Origin: Theropithecus gelada | Lineage: Eukaryota; Chordata; Mammalia; Primates; Cercopithecidae | Assembly (NCBI RefSeq): GCF_003255815.1 | Contig: NC_037671.1 | Location: 153,070,645 to 153,134,644, forward strand | DNA: 64,000 bases | Direction of reading: 5' to 3' | In this document: in pieces, positions 24,263 to 35,900 of the stretch | How the letters are laid out: each line of letters opens with the position of its first letter | How positions within the stretch are numbered: position 1 is the first letter of the stretch | Notes under the pieces: generated by a model | Told to the model about the DNA's origin: nothing | The model's input: only the letters and a program-made list of their open reading frames with translations | Database searches by the model: none | Translations under genes and position numbers: made by a program

Positions 24263-24774
24263 GAGTCAGAGAAACATTTTTTAAGTATCCAATAAGTCTG
24301 ACCTAACATGGATAAAAATCACACCCTCAAAACATAACTTTTGAATACTGAAATTTGCCACCCTACTTTCCTATTTAATCTCCAACTCTTAAATAACTGA
24401 GGTGGGAGGAACATACAGAAATACATAACCAGCCTGATGAAGTTTGTAAAACTGTCCTATTTAATTTTATTCTCATAAACCTAGAAAAAGCAAGCCAGCA
24501 TCTTTTCAATCAGCATTGCTAGGTGGAGATTTCATGATGCTGTGAGCATTTCTAACTTGTCATATGCTCTAAATTTAGAAGATGTGCACTTTTCATTGAA
24601 AAATATATCTCAGCCAATAATTTCCTCTTTGGGGAGGGAGTAGAGGTCTTTAAAACATACTATAGTACTCTTGGCAGGAACTAGGTTGGAAAACTAACAT
24701 TCTTCCAAGATTTTAAAGCATCTTTTATATGTAATGATAATCTAATATATAATCATAACTCCATATTTTCACAT

Positions 24775-24810
24775 TAACTATATAATTAATATTATATATA
24801 TATATTTAAT
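24775..24810. repeat. (TA)-rich low-complexity sequence
   Basis: ataattaatattatatatatatattta, pure A/T. Confidence 0.85.
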
Positions 24811-24873
24811 AATTCCTAGTTACTTACCTTCTCTTGGTTTTTTGGTTTTTTGTTTTTTTTTTTTCTTGGTGTA

Positions 24874-24877
<4 letters not shown>

Positions 24878-24914
<37 letters not shown>
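24878..24914 (+). repeat. (TG)n microsatellite
   Basis: Thirty-seven uninterrupted bases of TG, flanked by gtatgtatg on the left and tatgtat on the right, and preceded by a T-rich tract at 24839-24865. Confidence 0.97.
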
Positions 24915-24918
<4 letters not shown>

Positions 24919-26089
24919 ATTTCCCTGGCATTCTTCTTGTGTTTGAAAGATAATAAGCTTTTAAACTGAGATAGTACCTAGCTATCTTGAGTCAAGTTTA
25001 TTTTTGGAGAGGAGAAGTATAAGGTCATAACTGTTATTTTCGGTCACACTGCTACCAAGGAAAAGTAATTTTGAGTCTTTGGACTATCTATTGATTTTAA
25101 GGTGTATGTTAAAGGTGACTATATAGTCTTTGAAATTGCTGTGTATTCTTATCTTAATTCATCTAGGAGGTTGGACATTTTCTAGCACTGACACCTATAT
25201 TATTATTTTTTCTTTTTTTTTAATTCTAGGCTGTTATTTTCTCCTGATATATATTAGGACGTATCTAACTTAGATGCATTATGTGCCTGAAATATCAAGA
25301 AAAAATTCCAGTCTCAGCATGCCATTTCTGTCCACTGTAATTTAGACATTTTTCATGTTGCATTTATGTCTGCTAGGGTAATAGTCCTTACATTAAAAAC
25401 CAGCCTTCGTTAAGTGGCTCACCCTTCAAGTAGTCCATTACAGCCTTTCATTCTCTCACCTTGCACTGCTTCCAACTCCCACTGTTTTTAATAAGCAACT
25501 CAAATGTGGCAAACTATCTTCTCTGTGCAGAGGGCAAAAGCATCAATAGCCAGATGATAACATGGTTTGGAAGAGCACATCAAAATAAGCCCATAATTCT
25601 CATCCTAAAATACCTCACTGCAAACAAAGACTTAAAATTATTTTCAAACCCTAGACTTTAGTCTGATTCCTTTCGTCCACGATTTTTTCTTTTACCATAC
25701 ATGCTCTAATGAGACAGCAGATAATATGTGTGTTTCTAAAGGTTTGCTTAAACAGACATGCAGCAAGTGTTTATCAAATAACTAAAAATAACATACAGGT
25801 AAACCAAAGGAAGGGCAAAGCGTCTCCCCAAGGGATGAGAATATCATAGAGAAAATCCTGAAGTTTGGCAGCAATTCCAAACAACAGCAAGTCTCAGATT
25901 CCATTTCCCACGAAGGGTAAGAAACAGTCATTTAAAACTTTCAAATTGTGGAAAGAAATATTTTACATGAAGTGGTAGAAGATCATTCTGGATTAAATGA
26001 AATAAATTATATAGCTCATTATATAGTAGATTTAAATAAATGCCCATGCCCAAGTCAAGGAAATTTGTCAACTCAACTACAATGATGAA
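24915..26089. other. Unique intronic sequence, nothing recognised
   Basis: No element recognised; a 66-codon frame at 25461-25661 looks like chance. Confidence 0.5.
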
Positions 26090-26345
26090 GCACGGTGGTA
26101 CTGGAACAAGCGTAACTTTTATATTAGACAGACAGATCTAAGTTCCAATTCTGTCCCTAGGTGACAATTATTCTATCACTCTCTGCCATGTTTTGTCTCT
26201 GTAGATATGCTGTTAAGATACTCACTCCACTACAATTTTATAAGGCTCTTGTGAGGATTAAAAGAGACATGTCAAGTCCCTAGTATAGTAAAACTCAGTA
26301 AGGGACTAGTAAGTGGTAGCTAATAGTAGTAAGTACTTTAAGCTC
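26090..26345 (-). mobile_element. MIR, antisense
   Basis: Reverse MIR: ctaagttccaattctgtccctaggtgac, ctctgtagatatgctgttaagat, then ataaggctcttgtgaggattaaaagag and agtaagtggtagctaatagtagta. Confidence 0.7.
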
Positions 26346-28549
26346 AGAGATGCTTATCTAAAAGTGCTTGAGTTTGCAACATCATTGTTTTCAAACTGCC
26401 CTTTGGAGCCATATGTCTCTAGGCGTTTTTCAGAGAAGCCACCTTGATGGAGCCGGGGTGGTACAGAGAAAGGGGTAGATGGTGAGTATGTAGGGGACTA
26501 TAAAACAAGTAAGTTCCAGGACCATTCATTCCTTGTGATTGATTTTAAATATTAAAGCGGTGGAAAATATTATTTTTTTAAAAAAAGAATTCTATTACTT
26601 AAAAAAAAAATCTGAAATCATTGAATGATGCATAACCTTCCAGCTTTAAACCTCTGCAGTTTTCAGGCTCCTTAGAATCTAACACCTATATCCAGTACTT
26701 TTGGAGGTTTTCCCATCTGTGTTAATGGCCTCATGTTAAGCCCTTCCTCCCCCCACTACCACCAAATCTCTCAGTTCCCCTTAGGACAACTGCACATGTT
26801 CACAGATACACTCTCTTTGGTTGTGTTAACAGACAATGCTAAGTAGATGACAAAAAGAAAGTAAACCAACATTTTGGCCTGATTTTCTCAATCTTCTAAT
26901 ACAAAACTAGCCATAATATTGCAAGTCAATATTCGTTGCCAATACTACATGCACAGAACTTTATTCTACCACTCTCTGCCACGTTTTCTCTCTGGCAGAT
27001 ACACTGTCAAATAATTCTGTTAATTCAGCTGTGTGAGATTTTTGGCTGTTATAACTTTGTAAAAAACATATGCTTTTTCATTAATCATCTATAATGGAGG
27101 ATGAAAATATTAGTCACAGTGATCCACTACTTTTGGTAACTGATCACTGTTCCCAGAGAGAAAGAAAGCATAAGTTAACATAAGAACTTCCTTGAAATTT
27201 CTTCTCAGATGTATTAAAATGTGTTACATGGCATATATAACATTGTTTTAACAAATTATTACTAAATTAAATTATTACTAAATCTTCTATAAAACTAAGA
27301 GACTAATATAATTACTTAGAAAACTTAGCTGAAATAATGTTACCTATACCTTTTATTGTAGGAATCAAATTATGGACACCAATGTCTTATTTAATTTTCA
27401 CTTAATCACACTATCAGAAGAAAGCCAGGTACAAAATCATGTGACTCATGCATGCTCCCCACTGAATAAAAAAGCGCACTAAATCTCTCCAAATAAATAA
27501 TTGAAGAATGGTACTGGAATTATCTGTTTTATAATCCCCTACATTCTCACCCCTACCCCTTTCTCTATACCACCCTGGCTCATCAGGATGGCTTCTCCGA
27601 AAAACACTTAGAGACATATGGCCCTAACCTACTGAATCAGAACTCACTCAGTTTCATAAGGGAGGAGGAATGATTCCTTACTTCAATCTTCAGAGTAATT
27701 TAATGACAAAGGGCTTTCATTTTTTACTATATATATAGTGTGTGTGCATTTTAAATAAAGAACCCTGTACAATTATTTTCATTGTTATCGGTGAAAACAC
27801 TAGACTGAAAGTAGGATACAATTCAGTCACAATTTTAAATACTATCAAATAGAGACTCTAAACTAAAATTCAATTAGCCATTTTACAAAAACCTGTTAAA
27901 AATAAAAAGCAGTTGTAATTACAGTCAAAGATAAATGTATTGAGATGTCAATCACAATCCCTACTCTCAGATCTAGGACAGAACATATAGTAAAATGGTC
28001 AAATATGTTTGCTTCATGAGGTCATAAGCATAAAAAATATTGACAAACAAGGTCAAGAATGCATATGTCTTTGAGATCAAAGAACGATTTCTAGTTCCAT
28101 GCAACAGCTCTTATTCTCTATGGGTTCTGAAAATACATATACAATAGATTTTTGAGGAACAAAAGATCGGGATTTGGCAGGCAAAAGTCAAAAACAAAAA
28201 GAGAGAAAGAAATATGAAAAGAGTACACAAAAAGACAAAAAAAAAAGTTAATTTTTGGTAGAATTAATAACATTTAAGTGTATCCAAAATAGATAGGTAA
28301 TATTCATAAAGACAAAGGTCAAAGCTTAATAATTTTATGTGAAGGTCTAATTACATAAAAATCTCAACTCAATATAATGTTTGGTAAATGGGGTATTTTT
28401 TAATTCAATTAATTTTCTAACAAGAGGAGCTTGTTTAATTCTTGACAAAAATATTTTAAAACTTACATTACAGAAGTTGACATTTTTGTCTAAGAAAAAT
28501 TAAATGGTTTTTTTTTTTGAGAAATAAAAGACAAAAAAAATGGTCTATG
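26346..28549. other. Unique intronic sequence, nothing recognised
   Basis: A-rich runs at about 26575-26612 and 28200-28250. A phrase around 26955-27005 (ccactctctgccacgttttctctctggcagatacactgt) resembles 26175-26215 and may be another MIR scrap. Confidence 0.45.
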
Positions 28550-28558
28550 TTCATAAGG

Positions 28559-28845
28559 GGTTTTTTTTGTTTTTTTTTTTAAAGACAGTCTTTCTCTGTC
28601 ACCCAGGCTTGATCTCGGCTCACGGCAACCTCCACCTCTCAGGTTCAAGCAATTCTCCTGCCTCAGCCTCCTGAGTAGCTGGGATTATAGGCGCTGTCAC
28701 CACATCTGGCTAATTTTTGTATTTTAAGTAGAGACGGGGTTTCACCATGTTGCTCAAACTTGTCTCAAACTCCTGACCTCGTGATCCACCCACCTTGGTA
28801 TCTCAAAGTGCTGGGATTAGAGGCATGAGCCACCATGCCCGGCCA
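28559..28845 (-). mobile_element. AluS, antisense
   Basis: Reverse Alu lacking about 15 bases after cacccaggc, where ggagtgcagtggcg is expected. The target duplication ttcataagg is at 28550-28558 and 28846-28854. Confidence 0.94.
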
Positions 28846-28849
28846 TTCA

Positions 28850-29190
28850 TAAGGACCTTATAGTCTAATGGACAGAAGGACATGTAAGAAATATACTATA
28901 AAAATAGCTACAATTTAAGTAGTACATAGTACAGTGGGCCGCATATTCTGATATGAGGATAGAAGAAATAGACTTTCAAGCCAGTCAGGAAGATCTTCAC
29001 GAAGCTAGTAGAACGTGAGTAGACACAGTAAGAATGGGTAAGAGACTGATGAATGGATAAGTAGACACAGAAATATTTCAGCAGAGGGAAGAGAACAACA
29101 CAAGGCCCATACAAAGATATCAACGAACACAATGTTTTTTTAGTAGGGAGGAGAGAATCCAGTATGGTAAGAAAACAAGAAGTTTGGACC
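28850..29190 (+). repeat. Old interspersed repeat, family not named
   Basis: aaggaccttatagtctaatgg...acatgtaag resembles a common ancient mammalian repeat whose consensus runs aaggagcttacagtctagtgg...acaagtaaacaaataat and continues with a gaaggcttcctggaggag block. Three further candidate copies lie at 35580, 51530 and 54590. I cannot assign the family by eye. Confidence 0.4.
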
Positions 29191-29274
29191 CATTTGAGGA
29201 TTTCTATTTTATATCTTTTGTTCTAATCCATGACATTTTATTTATTATTTTAGTTTCCCAGGCTTGTGTGCACT

Positions 29275-30115
29275 GGTTTTATTTATTTTTTCTCAATTTA
29301 CATTGACATATCAGATAGATACATAAAGAAAAGTACACAACTCATCATTGTACAGTTCAATGACTTTTTACAGATTTCACCACACCTCAAACTGTAAAAT
29401 GCCATCCAGATGAAGAAATAGAATATCACCAGCATCTGGACGACTCCTTCATGCCACCTGACAAGCACTAACTATCATTACCCATTACTTCAAGTAAATA
29501 ATATGCTGATTTCTAACATCATTGATTAGTTTTGCCTGTTTCTGAAACTTACATAATTTATATAAATGTAAACAATATATACTCTCTTGCATCTGGTTTC
29601 TTTCCGTCAAGATTGTGTTTGTGAAATTCATTCATATTATTGTATAAAGCAATGGTTCTTTCATTTATTTGCAGTACAATATTCCACCTTATGAATATGC
29701 CATCATTTATTTATACATTGCACTGCTAACAGACATTTAGGTTGTTTTCAGCTTGGAACTATTATGAATGCTGATGCTATCAACATTTTTGCACATGTCT
29801 TTTGGGGAACATGTATACTTAGTCCTGCTGGGCTTACACCCAAGAATGGATTTGTTGGTCATAAGGTAGTACAGATTTATGCTCCAACAGTGGTATCAGA
29901 GGGTTTTACTTACTCTACATTCTTACCAACATTTGGAATTAAAATTTTCACTTTTCCACTGATTGTACAGTAGTTTCTCACTGTGTTTTAAATATGTATT
30001 TCCTTGATGACTGAGTTAAGTAGGTGCCCATAGTTTCATATGATTTGGGGATATTAGAACTGTCTTACGAAGTACCTATTCTTTTGTATGCTATTTTTTA
30101 TTCTATTTGGCAGAC
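29275..30115 (-). mobile_element. Old L1 (L1M) 3' part, antisense
   Basis: Reverse of the L1M ORF2 end and 3' UTR. In plus-strand order: acaactcatcattgtacagttcaatga, tttgcctgtttctgaaacttacataattta, ctggtttctttccgtcaagattg, gtacaatattccaccttatgaat, then gacatttaggttgttttcagctt and ttggggaacatgtatac. The 69-codon plus-strand frame is its antisense shadow. Diverged and dead. Confidence 0.85.
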
Positions 30116-30719
30116 CTTTCAGTCATCATCATTGTAATCTGACCAAACTAGTATGTGGGACTGTGTAGTAAGTAGTAAGTAGGAACTGCTGCAGAACATT
30201 TTAAGCAATGATTGATGGTACTGTATCTCTTCATGAATAGAAACAATTTTCTTTTTGTCTATTATTCTCTACTATCCATCTTCAGCCTTCTTTCATTCTA
30301 TTTATTCATCCTGTCTTTTTTCACTCACTCTTGGCTTTTAGTCCAAAAAGGTCAATAAACAGAAGCCAGTTAACAGCACCAAGTATCACACAGTTCAATA
30401 ACAAGTTAGGTTTGGAGAGCCAGCTTTTATAGAGTTGCCAAACATTTGGGGGTTTTTTGTTTGTTTTGTTTTTGTGTGTGTTTTTAAAGTACATAAAGAA
30501 AATAAGTATGCTTGCTAATTTATATGACAATAAAAAGATCATAACATTTTAGTATGATAAATCTAAATGTCTCCTTTATGCCAATTTATGAGCAAGGAAT
30601 GTTCAGTCAGCACTTTAAAGGAATATCAGAAGGAAAATGAAAACAATAGCATCTATTATAAAAAGAGATGATTAAAAGAAGAATATACATGAGTGCTTTC
30701 TCTCACCTCTCTGAAGACT
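30116..30719. other. Unique intronic sequence, nothing recognised
   Basis: T/G-rich patch at 30450-30486. No gene or repeat recognised. Confidence 0.5.
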
Positions 30720-31040
30720 AAACACAGTTTCATTCGGCAAAGTGGCCGTGACCTTTTTCCCTCCTCTGCATGATTAATTACTTAATGTACTATTAATTGG
30801 AAGATATGGCTGAATTTCAAATGCTTTCATTTTCTGTGCATATCATCCTGTACTGTAACCACCGATTAAGCTGTTCATCAAAGGTGAGCCAACAAGGTCA
30901 TCTGAGCAGTAATTCTTCAACTATTCATTACCCACCATCAATGGTAATTAGCAATGGTAACATTTCCATAAATCAACATCTTTCTTATTATTCTATGATG
31001 ATAAACATTCAAAATGTGTGCATCCCAGCCCACCCCCTTT
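30720..31040. promoter_or_regulatory. Candidate conserved non-coding element
   Basis: Repeat-free, moderate-GC block with clustered homeodomain-type cores: tgattaattacttaatg at 30770-30786, tattaattgg and ggtaattagcaatgg. A TCF/LEF-like atcaaagg sits at 30878-30886. Such clusters are common in intronic enhancers of developmental genes, but conservation cannot be seen here and AT-rich DNA gives TAAT cores by chance. Confidence 0.3.
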
Positions 31041-32195
31041 AATTTTATATGAAAAGTTCAGTCTAAATATACCACAGAGAAAATGCAGGTAAAAAATTAC
31101 AGTAGTTTAATTAAAATGCACCAGGAAAATAAGGTTACATACCTTTGAAAGAAAAAATACAAATCTATGCACAAAATTAAATGAGTCTGCTGACAAAGTA
31201 GGGGTCAAATATAAGAAGCAAAGAGTGTCAACCACACAGTTCCAATTTTCCCTCTGCAAAGGAAATTATGGCTCAGTTCAGCCTCAAAAATAACCATTTG
31301 CCTACTCAGTCACAGAAGGTGACAATTCAGAGTAAAAAGCAAATTTAATTCTTTCTACTATAAAAGTACACATCATGGGGGAGCCAATAAACATTTTTTC
31401 AAGGAAATATTTACCATATTCATTTACAAACCAATAATTACATTTAGAAATGTAACTTTTAGGTTTTGTTTTATTTGCTTTGCATGATTGTGATAAATTG
31501 TTTATTGTTGATGTTTTCACATTTTGTTTTTTTAAATCATATTAATCAGCAAGTTCAGGGACGCTGCTGATAGAATTTTCACTCTTCAATAACCAGAACT
31601 GACATTTTCACTTCTAATGGCTATGTTTAAAATTGTCACATCTAAAATTCACACTCAAGAAGGACTTACTCATTTTGTAGAAAAATTAATTCTAAACCAT
31701 TTTTAATCATAATAAAAATACTAAAATACACTCTGAAACCTAAATTACTAGTACTAAGTAATCAGCACATTATATTATATATTATAATAGCATAATGATA
31801 TATATTATATATATGTGACTATATATAATACATAATTATGTACCATGTACTATTCTTGTTTCTTTCTAAATATTGGAAGGAAAAGAGTTTGTTCTCTTTG
31901 ATGTCGTATTTTTAAATTCCTGTTTATATTTTCAATGTTACAATTTAATGTTATTGCTAAGCAGATATGCATAGAACTTGGAATTTGCTCCAGATTAACA
32001 TGTAGAATTGAAAAGCACAACTATTAGTCTAATATTGTATGAAATGGTATGTAAATATTGACATCCTATGTTAATTGTGTGTTTTTCCTAAGTAAGATGA
32101 AACACACTGCACACTGGCTTAAACAATTATAAATTATATTATCTCACAAAACCCAAAATCAAAGGATATAACAAAGTAAGGTAAAAAACGAAAAG
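31041..32195. other. Unique intronic sequence with an AT-rich patch
   Basis: A/T-only (TATA)-rich sequence at about 31768-31835. No other feature recognised. Confidence 0.55.
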
Positions 32196-32197
32196 AT

Positions 32198-32500
32198 GCT
32201 GGGCGCGGTGGCTGTCGCTTGTAATCCCAACAGTTTGGGAGGCCGAGGCGGACAGATCACAAGGTCAGGAGTTTGAGACCAGCCTGACCAACATGGTGAA
32301 ACCCCGTCTCTACTAAAAATACAAAAATTAGCTGGGCGTGGTGGTGCATACCTGCAGTCCCAGCTACTCAGGAAGCTGAGGCAGGGGAATCGCTTGAACC
32401 TGGGAGGCAGAGGTTGCAGTGAGCTGCGATCAGGCCACTGCACTCCAGCCTGGGTGACAGAGTGAGACTCCATCTCAAAACACAAACAAACAAACAAAAA
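32198..32500 (+). mobile_element. AluS, sense
   Basis: Complete two-armed Alu, gctgggcgcggtgg start, (CAAA)n-type tail. Target duplications are not clear. It lies about 580 bases downstream of PTPRK exon 2 in the antisense direction. Confidence 0.94.
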
Positions 32501-33069
32501 GAACAGATTTTTCCCCTATTTCTCTACAATTCCCACATAAAAGATCTCCATTAGACACTTTTGTCTCCATGCTGCCTCCCCTCAGAATCACTGGCATGCT
32601 CATGACCACTAGGAGAAAGACACAACCTCTCTCCCTACAATGTAATAAAATTCTTTCCCTTTAGTCTGATTGGATCCAACCTGTATAATTTAATTGAATA
32701 ACGATGAAAAGAGCTGATCCCACATTTAAGATTTTTTTGGAAAGGATTTTTTTTGTGTTTATTCTGCTTTTTTATTTTTTGATTTTTGGTTTGTAACTTG
32801 GGTTTTTATTAAATAGAAAAAAAACCACTAATACTTATCTTTTTTTTTTTCAAAGACAGAAATAACAAAGGTATAGTGAGGATTCTTGAGGAATACAGAA
32901 TTACAGAAAGTTATTAAGGGAAAGGCAGAGAATACTTTAAGGCTCTTAGATGTGATCCAGTAGCATAGCAGTTTAGCTTATTATAACCATTAAATTATTG
33001 TTGTTACACCTAAAATAAGAAAATCCTAGACACTGCAAAACTGTTCCCCTAACATTGACTAAACAGAGT
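32501..33069. other. Intron 2 next to exon 2, T-rich
   Basis: T-rich runs at 32738-32800 and 32840-32851. Nothing else recognised before the splice donor. Confidence 0.5.
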
Positions 33070-33081
33070 GACTCTCACCTT
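33070..33081 (-). other. PTPRK: 5' splice site (donor) of PTPRK exon 2
   Basis: On the minus strand the exon ends CTCAAG and the intron begins GTGAGAGTC, matching the AAG|GTGAG donor consensus at nearly every position. The cut is between 33079 and 33078. It leaves the reading frame in phase 1. Confidence 0.93.
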
Positions 33082-33201
33082 GAGGCATCTCGGGTGGTAG
33101 ATAATGAGGCTCTTGAGCACTAACATGCACCCACTCAAAGTCATCATACAGATCCTGGTGGTAATCACAGGCCCCTGGACCATCATCAAAAGTACAGCCA
33201 C
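33079..33201 (-). CDS. PTPRK: PTPRK exon 2, start of the MAM domain
   Basis: Read on the minus strand the exon carries GT, then 40 whole codons, then G, so it is phase 1 at both ends and open throughout. The peptide begins GCTFDDGPGACDYHQ, contains LYDDFEWVHV and ends YLPPEMPQ, which I recognise as receptor tyrosine phosphatase kappa, a type I membrane protein of the R2B group (PTPRK, M, T, U) that mediates homophilic cell adhesion and dephosphorylates phosphotyrosine in the cytoplasm. This is the N-terminal end of the extracellular MAM domain. The two cysteines, nine residues apart, match the pair that forms a disulfide at this place in PTPRM. The three paralogues differ clearly in the CTFDDGPGAC stretch. 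Length 123 bases fits a whole exon. The signal-peptide exon and the rest of the MAM domain lie outside the window. Nothing in it is broken. Confidence 0.96.
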
Positions 33202-33228
33202 CTAGGAGAAAAGAGGACTACTGTTACA
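33202..33228 (-). other. PTPRK: 3' splice site and branch point of PTPRK exon 2
   Basis: On the minus strand the intron ends TCCTCTTTTCTCCTAG followed by exon GTGGCTG. The pyrimidine tract is strong and there is no earlier AG within it. A branch-like TGTAAC lies at 33228-33223, with the likely branch A at 33224, 22 bases from the cut, a normal distance. Confidence 0.9.
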
Positions 33229-33376
33229 TTCTACACAGATTTTCCAAACATAATGAAAGCTCCGGAGAAGGAAATGTTATATTGATATATACAGTATGTT
33301 ACTCAATCTTGATTTTGAATCATTAAAAATAATAGAAGATACATGCATAAGTCAGGCTTTCTTGAAATATACAAAG

Positions 33377-33830
33377 TGTTATTGGTAGAGGGTCTTCACT
33401 GCAACTTGCCCAGGTCCTTGGCGTCTTGAACAAAGAATTGGACAAAACCCACAACAAAGCAAGGAAAGAATGAAGTAACGAAAGCAGACATTTACTGAAA
33501 ATGAAAATACACTCCACAGTGTGGGAGTGCACGAGCAGCGGCTCAAGGGCCCGGATACAGAATCTTCTGGGGTCCAAATACCTCCCTAGAGGCTTCCGAT
33601 TGGCCACTTGGTGTTCACCTCATATAAATGAAGTGGTGGCCCACAATCAACGCTGTACAGTACTTTCTGCAACCAATCAGAGGTACTTTCAGTTTTCCAT
33701 CACCACTCAGAAAAGGAGGAAGTTTGCAAAGGGAAACTGGAAAGTTGGGGTTTTCCTTTCTATTTAGTTCTAGGACGTCAGGTGAATCAGCCTTAGGTTC
33801 CCTGCCTCCAGACCCTATTCTCCTGCCTCA
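33377..33830 (-). mobile_element. Solo ERV1-type LTR in gene-sense orientation
   Basis: Begins tgttattggtagaggg and ends ctcctgcctca, giving a TG...CA pair. Read on the minus strand it starts tgaggcaggagaat, has CCAAT motifs at 33671-33679 (reversed) and 33598-33603, a TATA-like tttatatga near 33618-33630, an AGTAAA near 33488, then the ttcattctttccttgctttg and gttcaagacgccaaggacc phrases of a primate ERV1 LTR. Flanks caaag and caaac are a one-mismatch duplication. No proviral interior is present. Family name not assigned. Confidence 0.8.
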
Positions 33831-35579
33831 CAAACCACCTAGAGCCTAAATCATTTTTAATAACTTTAGCGGTGAGAAGCAGAGGAAGAACAAGAGTGAA
33901 AGTTGTCTTCCTCTACAATGCAAATTCAAAAAGGTGAAATAACTTAAGTTTTACCAACATCTTTGCTTTAAAAGAACTATTTGAAATCTCATAATAGCCA
34001 ATGAAACATAAAGCTTTTTAGGGTCTAAAGTGCTTGAGGTCTGTGATATCTTCCATGCTTTATTTAGATTACTTTCATACACAATTATGATTTAAAAGGT
34101 AGGGGGTGACTCAAGCATAAAACCAATCAGATTAGCCTATAATCACTTTCACCGCTCCTACTTTATTTAATAACTTAGTCTTTTTAAATGGGGGTAGCAT
34201 TTCCCCTTTGCATCAGTCATGGTTTTTCTGGCTTAATTTTCAGGGGTAATTGTATTGCAAAAGTAGAATGATTATTTTTGCTTCTTAGCTGATGTGTACA
34301 GGCACACACGACTCAACATATTTAGTTTATTCAAATCATGAAAATAAGAACTGGCCTATATGTCTCATCTTGAAAGAAAATGCATTAGAACTAATGAAAA
34401 TCCAGCAGTGGGTTTAATGAGAAAAACCAATAACCTGTCTCCTTTCAAATAGCTTATTTGTTTAGTTTCCATGGGGATCTCTGCGAAGAAACTCAGTGAA
34501 TTCTCTGACCAAGCAACAGACTAAGGAGTAGTAAACCCCAATGCTGTAAATTCTTCCCTGTAAAAAAAGGAATTTACTTTCCTCATCAAAAGTTTGGTAA
34601 TCTGAGTATGAGTGAAAGTTACACCCCTCACCAACGACAGAGAGGGGTGAGTGTCACAGGCAAAGCAGGAAACATCAGAGATGTCATGTTGGCACTATAA
34701 GCTCTAAAATCTTTTCCAAAAGGAGAATATGTTGAGCGTATTCTTGAATCACTCTTATGACTACAGAAATCCTATAAAACAACCCAACTCGGGAACTCAA
34801 AAGCTTAATATTGTCTTTTAAATATGCTTAAAATAGACTTTTTATAAATGCTCTCATTAAAAAAGATGTACTTTTTAATCAATGAAAATAGGTTGCTAGG
34901 AAATGTATCTTCACATAGCAAGGGGAATGTTTTTCTCAAAATATAATTTGCTATCAAACTCTAAAATAATTTACTGCTTTGTAACATAGGCCTTCAGGGC
35001 CCCCCATTACCCTTTATAATAGTGAGTGCCCTTTGTATATAAATTTAAACTACCAGCGGGACCCATATTGACTCATTTGAAAGACAAATGGCCTTAATTG
35101 CTCTCCTTCATAGCCACTGTTAATTTTAGACTACAGGATTCTGATTAGCAATAACAACTAGGAGTAGCTATACAAAATAAGTGGGTCAACCCTTGCTATT
35201 TGTTGTACATCCCTTCCCTATCTGAAATTTGTGAAAGGAGTCTTGAAAATTATTACTGGTCTACTTGACTTGAGTAACAAGAAAACTTTCAAAATAATTT
35301 TTAATATCTAATTTACAACAAGGTATAATCCAAGCGGTGTAAAATATAGCATACTAATAAATCTTTTGCAAATATTTTTGTAAATAATTTTGTATTTCAA
35401 GGTTAAGGGCAAATACAGTATACTGCAGTAGATGATAAGAAATGCAAAAATAATAATACTAGACTGATAAATGAGACAAACTATGGGAGACATATATATT
35501 AAAATAAATACAATTTGTTATGTAGGATAATAATATGATGAAAATTCCAAAGAACACAAAAGAATTGGCTACCCACACT
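33831..35579. other. Unique intronic sequence, nothing recognised
   Basis: No repeat recognised. The stretch 35080-35165 holds taatt and gattagcaataac motifs but is not distinctive. The 61-codon minus frame at 35308-35493 looks like chance. Confidence 0.5.
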
Positions 35580-35900
35580 AGGGTTGCTTAGGGAAGGTTT
35601 CATTGAGTTACTTGTAGTGAATATGAGGAAGGATATACCAAACAGAGGCAACCCAGAATGGAAATGGGATTAAAAGTAGAGGAAAAGCAAGAGCAGCAGC
35701 ATATAAGTCTAAGGGAACATCATACGTTGTGAAATCTCAAATAATTCTGTATAATGAGCATCCAGAATATGTAGGAAACTAGGAAGAAACAAGTAAATAC
35801 GAAAAATTTTAGATGTCAGCAAAAGGAGTTTAGCGTTTGTTCTACAGCTGTATTAAAATCTTTAAAAGATGTTATCAAAGAGTATGAGGCAATTCAAGCC
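35580..35900 (+). repeat. Old interspersed repeat, family not named
   Basis: ttagggaaggtttcattgagttac, a central accaaacagaggcaaccc and tcagcaaaaggagtttagcgtttgttcta follow the order of the same ancient repeat suggested at 28850. Strongly diverged. Confidence 0.35.

Larger units (their letters stand above)
1..33078 (-). other. PTPRK: PTPRK intron 2, 5' part
   Basis: Everything downstream of the exon 2 donor belongs to the next intron, which runs off the left end, since no further MAM-domain exon is found. It holds repeats listed separately and long unique stretches. An alternative cassette exon cannot be excluded by eye. Confidence 0.88.

Noticed and set aside
31768..31835. TATA-rich run as a promoter
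   Set aside because: Low-complexity A/T sequence without initiator, GC box or downstream exon.
33079..33201. Exon assigned to PTPRM, PTPRT or PTPRU
   Set aside because: Those paralogues differ clearly over the first fifteen residues of this exon; CTFDDGPGAC and YHQDLYDDFEW fit PTPRK.
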